Positions 1 through 5,269 of a DNA stretch of 7,589 bases are shown one piece after another. Under the pieces are notes generated by a model. That model was not told where the DNA came from. It searched no databases and saw only the letters and a program-made list of their open reading frames with translations. A program made the translations under genes and the position numbers. The number at the start of each line of letters is the position of its first letter. The first letter of the stretch is position 1. This DNA comes from CAYRTD01 sp964595055 (GTDB lineage Bacteria > Bacteroidota > Bacteroidia > Bacteroidales > GCA-2748055), in contig CAZQOV010000153.1 of NCBI GenBank assembly GCA_964595055.1, positions 1 to 7,589 of the forward strand. The letters are read 5' to 3'.

Positions 1-352
1 ATGTAAATTTCATGAATCTCAGAAACACGTTTCGCCGACGAGCATAAATTTTTACTTCCCTTTACTGGTAGTTTTCACTCCTGCCCTTCTTATGCTTACC
101 GAACGTCTTATTCTATTATTTCTCACGGTCAGGAACAACAAAAGCCTTTCCTGAGAAGAAGATGAGACAAAAGACTTTTTGCCTCCCTGTGCCAGATAAA
201 TGAGAATCTTCGGGGAGGAGAAGAATCATCTCTTTGACAATAGAATCGCATTACTTTGATTTACAGGTGGTTATTTTAAAAGCAGACGGTTACTCAGGAC
301 ATAGCTATTGCAACTACACAGTTTTTCCCTATTTTTGGCTAAATTTTTTTGC
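1..352. other. Upstream region without a supported gene
   Basis: No convincing coding region is visible on either strand. Short open frames here lack family resemblance, and the one at 234-422 runs through the folB promoter and start. A loose inverted repeat pairs CCTCCC (182-187) with GGGAGG (213-218) across a 25-base loop. It has no T-run after it, so it is a poor terminator. I saw no tRNA: there is no recognisable T-loop or acceptor pairing. The right end carries the folB promoter, listed separately. Confidence 0.6.
308..337 (+). promoter_or_regulatory. Bacteroidota-type promoter of folB
   Basis: TTG at 308-310 and TATTTTTG at 330-337 are separated by 19 bases. This matches the Bacteroidota primary-sigma pattern (-33 TTTG/TTG, 19-21 bases, -7 TAnnTTTG). 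Transcription would start a few bases past 337, leaving a leader of roughly 10 bases before the ATG at 353. The promoter also decides the folB start, because the upstream in-frame TTG at 308 lies within it and would not be transcribed. The motif match is seen; its activity is inferred. Confidence 0.6.
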
Positions 353-721
353 ATGGGAAAGATCCACATTGAAAGAATGGAGTTTTATGCTTTTCACGGT
401 CATTATCAGGAGGAGCAAATAGTGGGAAACCGCTTCCTTGTTGACCTGGAAATTGAAACTGACATGAGTAAACCGGCGGATTCGGATAATCTGGATGATG
501 CGGTGAATTACCAGCTAGCTTATCGGTTGGTGAAACAGGAAATGAAAAAGAAATCCAGTTTGTTGGAAAATATTGCCAAGCGAATACTGGATGAGGTTTT
601 CAGGGAATTTCCCGAAATAGAAGAAGCCAAGGTAACCATCAGAAAGATGAATCCCCCGATGGGCGGACAAATGCGAGCTGTTAGTGTAAGCCTTGTACGA
701 AAGCGTATTGATAAAAAATGA
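353..721 (+). CDS. folB: Dihydroneopterin aldolase (FolB)
   Basis: This 122-residue cytoplasmic enzyme of folate synthesis converts 7,8-dihydroneopterin to 6-hydroxymethyl-7,8-dihydropterin and glycolaldehyde; the family length is about 120. It aligns over its whole length with my memory of the Staphylococcus aureus enzyme. The catalytic Glu falls at E21 (after HGHYQE), the catalytic Tyr at Y53 (AVNYQ) and the catalytic Lys at K98 (RKMNPP). E72 in the SLLENIA segment matches the pterin-anchoring Glu. I chose the ATG at 353 because the protein then begins in the usual family way (MGKIHIERMEF) and because the promoter overlaps any longer start. A small CWC protein follows after 7 bases, so the two are probably co-transcribed. 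No other folate gene is seen, although an AbgT transporter lies just downstream. Nothing appears truncated or missing. Confidence 0.95.
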   Translation: MGKIHIERMEFYAFHGHYQEEQIVGNRFLVDLEIETDMSKPADSDNLDDAVNYQLAYRLVKQEMKKKSSLLENIAKRILDEVFREFPEIEEAKVTIRKMNPPMGGQMRAVSVSLVRKRIDKK

Positions 722-728
722 AGATCCA

Positions 729-896
729 ATGCATAAAAAAGTATGTCCTTCATGCAATAAAAGTTTTAACTGTGAGGTAGAAAAGGATTGCTGGTGTGAG
801 GAAAAACAGATCCATCAAAAAGAAATGTTGATTCTGTTGCAGGAATATAAAGATTGCCTATGTCCAACCTGCCTCAATGAATATTCAGAACATTAA
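729..896 (+). CDS. Cysteine-rich CWC family small protein
   Basis: This 55-residue protein has eight cysteines: CPSC (C6, C9), C15, the CWC triplet (C21, C23) and CLCPTC (C43, C45, C48). The spacing matches the cysteine-rich CWC family (Pfam PF14375 as I recall), whose members are 50-70 residues with no defined biochemical role. The paired CxxC knuckles suggest zinc binding; that is inference. The ATG at 729 is preferred, since the only extension starts at a TTG (693) inside folB and adds a non-conserved leader. It lies 7 bases after folB on the same strand with no separate promoter seen, so it is likely translated from the folB transcript. It has no signal peptide or membrane segment and should be cytoplasmic. 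Confidence 0.8.
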   Translation: MHKKVCPSCNKSFNCEVEKDCWCEEKQIHQKEMLILLQEYKDCLCPTCLNEYSEH

Positions 897-1098
897 TCCA
901 GGTCTGTTGTATGATGAGAATAGTTCTTTCAGTTAATCTTCACAGAAAATATGCATTTCTACTGGCTTATCTTGCTTTGGGAGGCAGGAAAGCAGCCTTA
1001 TTGTTTTGGTTTTTATTACAGAATAAGAATGTTGGAAAATTCATGGTTTATAGGAAATATAAGGCATTTAAAAAATTACTTCCACTTTTGATCAACCC

Positions 1099-1108
1099 GG
1101 TTATAACC
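1099..1108. promoter_or_regulatory. Perfect 10-base palindrome before the AbgT gene
   Basis: GGTTATAACC is a perfect dyad 30 bases upstream of the AbgT start codon, in a gap where I find no clean TAnnTTTG element. The nearest candidate, CACTTTTG at 1083-1090, mismatches the first base and lacks a spaced TTTG. The palindrome could be a small operator, or chance in A/T-rich DNA. Confidence 0.2.
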
Positions 1109-1138
1109 CGATAGTAAAACATTACAAATTGAAAACTT

Positions 1139-2659
1139 ATGCAGAAGAAGAAAAAATCCTTTCTGGACAAAATTCTAAACTTTGTTGAAAAAACCGGTAA
1201 TGCCCTGCCACATCCGGCCACATTATTTGGATTGTTTGCATTAACAACTTTAATACTAAGTGCTGTTGCAGCCTGGGTAGACTGGACTGCGGTGCATCCT
1301 GCCACAGGAGAAATCATTGAACCTGTCAATCTGCTTACAAAGGAAGGACTGCACCGGGTCATTCTTGAGGTAGTAGATAATTTTACTGCCTTTGCTCCCC
1401 TGGGTATCGTTTTGGTTGCCATGCTGGGTATAGGCATTGCTGAGCAAAGCGGACTGATCTCTGCACTTATTCGTTCCCTTATTCTTTCTTCTCCGAAAAA
1501 GATATTGACCTTTGTGGTTGTTTTTACCGGCATCATTTCCAACGTTGCCAGTGATATTGGATATGTGCTGTTGATTCCCCTCTCGGGTGTTATTTTTCAT
1601 GCAGTGGGAAGACATCCGATTGCCGGCATGGCAGCAGCCTTTGCGGGGGTTTCGGGAGGATTTTCGGCGAACCTTTTGATCGGAACCATCGACCCCTTGC
1701 TGGCAGGTTTGAGTCAGGAAGCGGCCAGAATTGTCGATCCCGAATATACCGTAAATCCGACTGCGAATTATTATTTCATGGTTGTATCGGTTTTTTTCAT
1801 TGCCGCTGCCGGCACGTTCATCACGGAAAAAATTGTGGAACCCAGAATGGGGAAATACGAAGGGAATGCCAAGGCTGAAAAACTGGAGCCACTCTCCAAA
1901 CTTGAAAAGAAAGGTCTTGCATGGTCTACGGTTACTTTTGCCCTGGTCACCATCGTTGTACTGATCGGACTTATACCTGAAAATGGCTGGCTAAGGCCGG
2001 AAAGTGGGAGAATAATAGAATCTCCGTTGATCGAAGGTGTTTTGTTCTGGCTTTTGGTTTATGCCGGTTTAGCCGGACTCACCTACGGCTTAATAACAGG
2101 AGCCTTCAAGAACGATGCGGATGTAATGAACGGCATGGCCGACAGCATCAAAACACTGGCCACTTATATTGTCCTGGTTTTTTTCGCTGCCCAGTTCGTG
2201 GAATACTTCAAATGGAGTAATCTGGGGCTGCTCATTGCCATTAAGGGAGCAGGCGCACTAAGCGCGGCAAATATCGGACTCATCCCCATGGTGATCCTGT
2301 TCATCCTGTTCGCTGCAACACTGAATATGTTTATGGGCAGTGCTTCTGCCAAGTGGGCCATTCTGGCCCCCATCTTCATTCCCATTTTCATGTTCCTGGG
2401 ATATTCCCCCGAGCTTTCCCAGGTAGTTTACCGGATAGGGGACAGCATTACCAATATCATTTCCCCCATGATGAGTTTCTTTGCCCTCATTATTGCCTTT
2501 TTCCAGAAATACCTTAAGAATGTGGGAATCGGAACCATCATTGCGACGATGATCCCCTATACCATCACCTTCTTCATCGTCTGGAGTTTATTGCTTGTTG
2601 TTTGGATTCTGCTGGGCATACCCCTGGGTCCTGGTAGTGGAATCTTTTATACGGGTTAA
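1139..2659 (+). CDS. AbgT-family transporter (aminobenzoyl-glutamate type)
   Basis: This 506-residue inner-membrane protein has about a dozen hydrophobic segments and the normal family length. AbgT proteins include E. coli AbgT (p-aminobenzoyl-glutamate uptake) and Neisseria MtrF and Alcanivorax YdaH (sulfonamide efflux, proton-driven). The C-terminal signature is intact. Residues matching the functionally important MtrF set, as I remember it, are S403 and W406 (GSASAKWA), P424 (GYSPE), R432 and D435 (YRIGDS) and P443 (NIISPMM); D185 in GTIDPLLAG matches the MtrF Asp193. The N-terminus is a short basic cytoplasmic tail (MQKKKKSF) before the first segment near residues 27-47. There is no Shine-Dalgarno sequence. 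The gene lies 242 bases after the folB/CWC pair on the same strand. Substrate and direction cannot be read from sequence; folate fragments or antifolates are the family-based guess. Other AbgT members may carry other substrates, so I give no gene symbol. Confidence 0.93.
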   Translation: MQKKKKSFLDKILNFVEKTGNALPHPATLFGLFALTTLILSAVAAWVDWTAVHPATGEIIEPVNLLTKEGLHRVILEVVDNFTAFAPLGIVLVAMLGIGIAEQSGLISALIRSLILSSPKKILTFVVVFTGIISNVASDIGYVLLIPLSGVIFHAVGRHPIAGMAAAFAGVSGGFSANLLIGTIDPLLAGLSQEAARIVDPEYTVNPTANYYFMVVSVFFIAAAGTFITEKIVEPRMGKYEGNAKAEKLEPLSKLEKKGLAWSTVTFALVTIVVLIGLIPENGWLRPESGRIIESPLIEGVLFWLLVYAGLAGLTYGLITGAFKNDADVMNGMADSIKTLATYIVLVFFAAQFVEYFKWSNLGLLIAIKGAGALSAANIGLIPMVILFILFAATLNMFMGSASAKWAILAPIFIPIFMFLGYSPELSQVVYRIGDSITNIISPMMSFFALIIAFFQKYLKNVGIGTIIATMIPYTITFFIVWSLLLVVWILLGIPLGPGSGIFYTG

Positions 2660-2703
2660 GTATTTTTTTTTGGCTTGACGAACAAAGACTTATGTTTTTG
2701 CAG

Positions 2704-2728
2704 TTATTAAACTCCCAGGGTTTAATAA
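2704..2728. terminator. A/T-rich hairpin between convergent transporter genes
   Basis: TTATTAAAC (2704-2712) and GTTTAATAA (2720-2728) form a perfect 9-base-pair stem with a 7-base loop, midway between the ends of the AbgT gene and the AEC gene. The position suits a bidirectional 3' end. Neither side has a U-tract directly after the stem; the only long T-run (2663-2671, nine T) precedes it on the + strand. A role in termination or transcript-end protection is therefore only plausible. Confidence 0.35.
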
Positions 2729-2780
2729 ATACAAAACGGCCCAGGGACATGGGGACTGCCGCCGGGAAAATGCACGGGTC

Positions 2781-3734
2781 CTAAAGGACTTTCCATAAGG
2801 TAAGCCATAAGGGAATGGCAAAAAGGCAGACCAGATAACTAACGAAAATAATCCCTCCGGCCGTCTTCAAATTCCCGCCGTAAGTCCTTAGCTGAAGTAT
2901 ATGAGCCGTTGCTGGTGCCGAAGCACTCTGAATCACCAATACATCAGCCAGTAAAGGGAAATTTTCACCGGTATTGAAATAACTTAGCAAGAAAATTGTC
3001 AGAACGGGTAAAGCTAAGAACTTTACGAAAATTACCTTAATCGTATCGTTGAACTTCGGGACAGCATTTATGGAGGTTGCCAGAGTGGCGCCAAGAATGA
3101 ACGTGGCAAGTGGAACGGTGGCAGCTCCCAAAAAGCCTGTTGCATCGGTTACAAAGCGAGGAATATGAATATTTAATCCGCTCAGCACCAAAAGCATGGA
3201 TACTATGTTGGCAACAAAAGGGGGGGTGAGAATTTTCATGATAGTGGGGGTTTTCTTTTCATCCTTTGTTTGCAACAACTTGCCTACGGTCCACATAAAG
3301 GGACTTAATCCCAGTACAATCAAAAAACAGATCAGAGAAAATTCTTCAAATTGTTCCTGATAAACAAATTCCCCAATAGGAAGCACCAAATAGGCGGCAT
3401 TCTGCATTGCTGCCAGAGGAAAAAGGTATTTTTTCTGCTTTGCCCGTTTGTAAAAAAGCAGCCAGATAAACAGAAGCCCAATGGAAGGAAGCAGAATGGC
3501 AAGCAAGGGCAAAGACCACCAGTAGGTTTGTTTTCCGGGATCAAACTCCTGTGTAACCGTATAAAAGATCAAAAAAGGCAGGAAAATGATTACCACCAGC
3601 CTGGAGAGTCCATTAATCAATTCCTGACTTACCACCTTCCTTCGGGTAAGTATTGCAGCCAGTGCGGCAATGATGAAAATATTTAAAAGTCCACCGAAAA
3701 TTGAAACAAATGTCTGTCCGAAAATTGTATTCAT
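2781..3734 (-). CDS. AEC-family (auxin efflux carrier) permease
   Basis: This 317-residue inner-membrane protein has about ten hydrophobic segments in two halves, the typical size for bacterial AEC permeases (Pfam Mem_trans). Family marks are FLPFLIFYT near residues 51-59, NAAYLVLPIG at 112-121 (the N..G.P motif of the first half), PLATFILGATLA at 208-219, and QSASAPATAHIL at 269-280 followed by YGGN (the second-half motif, often ending in YGGD). Bacterial members include exporters or importers of malate, malonate and other small acids; the name does not imply auxin. The substrate here cannot be read. The ATG at 3732-3734 is followed directly by the first hydrophobic segment, and a -7 element lies about 35 bases upstream. 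It is convergent with the AbgT gene and divergent from the CoA-binding gene, so it is probably monocistronic. Confidence 0.9.
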   Translation of the reverse strand: MNTIFGQTFVSIFGGLLNIFIIAALAAILTRRKVVSQELINGLSRLVVIIFLPFLIFYTVTQEFDPGKQTYWWSLPLLAILLPSIGLLFIWLLFYKRAKQKKYLFPLAAMQNAAYLVLPIGEFVYQEQFEEFSLICFLIVLGLSPFMWTVGKLLQTKDEKKTPTIMKILTPPFVANIVSMLLVLSGLNIHIPRFVTDATGFLGAATVPLATFILGATLATSINAVPKFNDTIKVIFVKFLALPVLTIFLLSYFNTGENFPLLADVLVIQSASAPATAHILQLRTYGGNLKTAGGIIFVSYLVCLFAIPLWLTLWKVL

Positions 3735-3768
3735 TAAAAGGTCGTTTCAAAAAATAGGGTCAATGTCA

Positions 3769-3776
3769 CAAAAGTA
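3769..3776 (-). promoter_or_regulatory. -7 element of the AEC permease gene
   Basis: On the minus strand this reads TACTTTTG, a full match to TAnnTTTG, 34 bases from the ATG. The -33 region is degenerate (TTCA rather than TTTG at the expected distance), so only half of the promoter is well supported. Confidence 0.45.
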
Positions 3777-4087
3777 AACCAAATCATCTTAGCCGAATGA
3801 ATAAAGGTACATTTTTTATAAATTATTTCTGCCGGGAAGTTCTTGAATAAAACAGGTCCTTCTTATTCCCAATCTTTCCGCATACCGGCATTTTCGACCA
3901 GGAAAAAGAATAAGAAAAAAGGTTAAAAAAGGAAAGGATTCGATGTAGTGTGACAATTTTAATTGGGCAGGATTACACCCAGACTTGTGCATCAGGAAAT
4001 GGCTCTCAACCCTGATTCTCTAATTTTTAAGTACATAAGCGGTCATGAAGCGATTGATGCATCCCGCCACGGACCAGGAAAAATTAC

Positions 4088-4095
4088 TATATTTG
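4088..4095 (+). promoter_or_regulatory. -7 element of the CoA-binding/thioredoxin unit
   Basis: TATATTTG matches TAnnTTTG and lies 48 bases before the ATG at 4144, giving an A/T-rich leader of about 40 bases. No TTTG is present 19-21 bases upstream; the nearest TTG (4054-4056) is too far. It would drive both downstream genes. Confidence 0.45.
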
Positions 4096-4143
4096 TTCCT
4101 GCATGTAAAAAAGATTATTTTTAGCTACTGAAATAAATCTTGT

Positions 4144-4503
4144 ATGAAAAAAACCCTGGTTCTTGGCGCAAGTCCTAATCCCCTTCGGTTTTCAAATAAG
4201 ATGGTAAAAAGCCTGATCAGGCATGGCTACGAAGTGATTCCTCTCGGAATCAGACAAGGAGAAATTACCGGGATAAAAATTCTTATCGGAAAACCCGATC
4301 TTAGCAATATCCACACCGTAAGCTTGTATCTTTCACCCAAAAGACAAAAAGAATATTACGATTATATCCTATCGCTTGCCCCCAGGAGAATCATCTTTAA
4401 TCCGGGCACACATAACCAGGAATTTATAGAAATGGCCCGGAATAATCAGATTGAAGCGGTAACAGATTGTGCTCTGATCATGATCGCAAAAGGTATATAT
4501 TGA
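4144..4503 (+). CDS. Small CoA-binding (Rossmann-fold) domain protein
   Basis: This 119-residue protein is one stand-alone CoA-binding domain (CoA_binding_2/YccU type), probably cytoplasmic. It starts with a beta strand and a nucleotide loop, VLGASPNPLRFS (residues 6-17), where the G.S..P.R.S pattern is the family mark. It ends with FNPGTHNQEF (85-94) and TDCALIMI (107-114), matching the usual PG....E and CCM-like segments. Related proteins are usually about 120-140 residues, so this is a short but complete member. The domain resembles the CoA-binding part of succinyl-CoA synthetase alpha, without its catalytic histidine domain, so no enzyme activity should be assumed. A thioredoxin-like gene begins 2 bases after the stop, which strongly suggests co-translation. 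No Shine-Dalgarno sequence precedes the ATG. The true ligand and role are unknown. Confidence 0.85.
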   Translation: MKKTLVLGASPNPLRFSNKMVKSLIRHGYEVIPLGIRQGEITGIKILIGKPDLSNIHTVSLYLSPKRQKEYYDYILSLAPRRIIFNPGTHNQEFIEMARNNQIEAVTDCALIMIAKGIY

Positions 4504-4505
4504 CC

Positions 4506-4850
4506 ATGGAATACACGCACTTAACATTATGGGATGAAACTGAAGCTGCCATAGAAGAAAATGAAGCTGCGCTGTTTTATTTTTCAGCCCCGCATTGCCA
4601 TGTTTGTAAAGTTCTGAAACCTAAACTTGCGGAAATGCTGAACGAAGAATATCCGAACATTGAGCTGTTTTATGTGGATATAGATAAAGCTCCGGTTATA
4701 TCAGGCCAATACCGGATTTTTACCATTCCTACCCTTCTTATCTTCTTTGAAGGAAAAGAATATCTCCGCAAAAGCCGGAATATCGGACTTACTGAATTAA
4801 ACCGGGAATTGGAAAAACCATACAGATTGATGTTTGGGGATAAAGATTAA
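4506..4850 (+). CDS. Thioredoxin-like protein with CHVC active site
   Basis: This 114-residue single-domain thioredoxin fold has no signal peptide, so it is probably cytoplasmic. The redox motif is C31-H-V-C34 in the SAPHCHVCK segment, in place of the classical CGPC. The strand FYVDID (55-60) and the cis-proline segment FTIPT (72-76, P75) are in the expected places, followed by LLIFFEGKE (77-85), as in thioredoxin. I chose the ATG at 4506 because it begins a normal thioredoxin N-terminus and lies just after the preceding stop; an upstream in-frame start would overlap the CoA-binding gene. The His in the CxxC centre suggests a more oxidising potential than thioredoxin, by analogy with DsbA's CPHC; this is inference. 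The TAA overlaps the stop of the convergent lipoprotein gene. Confidence 0.88.
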   Translation: MEYTHLTLWDETEAAIEENEAALFYFSAPHCHVCKVLKPKLAEMLNEEYPNIELFYVDIDKAPVISGQYRIFTIPTLLIFFEGKEYLRKSRNIGLTELNRELEKPYRLMFGDKD

Positions 4851-5269
4851 TCATCATCAGGCCGGGTGTAATCTGCCCGCACTTCATCCCGGGTACTGGC
4901 AAATGAGACATAATAATAAAAAATCATCCTGGAATAATCTGATGTTACAGAACCATAGCCATCCTGAATGGTAAAACCTTCGATAGTTTGCTCCGGAATG
5001 CTTAAATTCTTTCCCTCCATTATTACTTTCACCCGGCCATTTAGTTCATAGAAACCTTCGATATAAAATGCGGTGGAATCAAAAAGGTCCTTTGTGATGT
5101 TTACCTCATATATCCGGTTCATCTTTTTCTTCCTGAACTCTTCACTGTCTTCATTGACCAGCCAGGAGCCTGTGAGATTGCTCCTGGGGTCATCCACAAA
5201 AAAGTCTTCTTCACAAGACATCAGAATCATAGCAAACACACAAAAAAAGATCATTTTCTTATTCTTCAT
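4847..5269 (-). CDS. Small lipoprotein, function unknown
   Basis: This 140-residue protein has a lipoprotein signal peptide: MKNKK, a hydrophobic stretch (residues 6-17) and the lipobox LMSC with C19. The mature part starts CEEDFF; acidic residues right after the cysteine recall the Bacteroidota lipoprotein export signal for surface display, so an outer-membrane, possibly surface, location is likely. Mature features are GSW at 34-36, alternating polar/hydrophobic strands and an aromatic run FYYY at 117-120. This suggests a small beta-barrel of lipocalin type, but I recognise no family. The tail is acidic (RPDDD). I prefer the ATG at 5267-5269 to the TTG at 5273-5275, which adds only two residues. 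The start overlaps the end of hutU by 11 bases, implying translational coupling. The stop overlaps that of the thioredoxin gene. A link to histidine breakdown is only positional. Confidence 0.8.
   Translation of the reverse strand: MKNKKMIFFCVFAMILMSCEEDFFVDDPRSNLTGSWLVNEDSEEFRKKKMNRIYEVNITKDLFDSTAFYIEGFYELNGRVKVIMEGKNLSIPEQTIEGFTIQDGYGSVTSDYSRMIFYYYVSFASTRDEVRADYTRPDDD

Larger units (their letters stand above)
3735..4143. other. Divergent intergenic region (409 bases)
   Basis: This region separates the leftward AEC gene from the rightward CoA-binding gene and carries a candidate -7 element for each, listed separately. Between them I see no coding region. There is a nearly all-purine stretch at 3901-3938 on the + strand. 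A weak hairpin pairs ATCAGG (3991-3996) with CCTGAT (4011-4016), followed by five T at 4024-4028; on the + strand this could end a short transcript, but the loop is 14 bases. The length is generous for two promoters, so a small RNA is possible but unsupported. Confidence 0.5.

Noticed and set aside
182..218. Inverted repeat CCTCCC/GGGAGG as a terminator of an upstream gene
   Set aside because: The stem is six pairs with a 25-base loop and no T-run follows on either strand.
982..1016. Hairpin AGGC...GCCT followed by T-rich sequence as a terminator for the folB/CWC unit
   Set aside because: Only four continuous pairs form, with mismatches inside, and the T-rich part is interrupted by G and A.
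911..1114. Open frame of 67 codons between the CWC protein and the AbgT gene
   Set aside because: Composition is basic and hydrophobic without family resemblance, no promoter or leader supports it, and it ends in the region directly upstream of the AbgT gene. Its length is expected by chance.
1048..1542. 164-codon frame antisense to the start of the AbgT gene
   Set aside because: It lies opposite a well-supported transporter and its Ser/Thr/Arg-rich content is what a reverse read of membrane-protein codons gives.
3351..3686. 111-codon frame antisense to the AEC permease
   Set aside because: It has the Lys/Gln-rich character typical of the reverse of hydrophobic codons; the opposite strand has clear family motifs.
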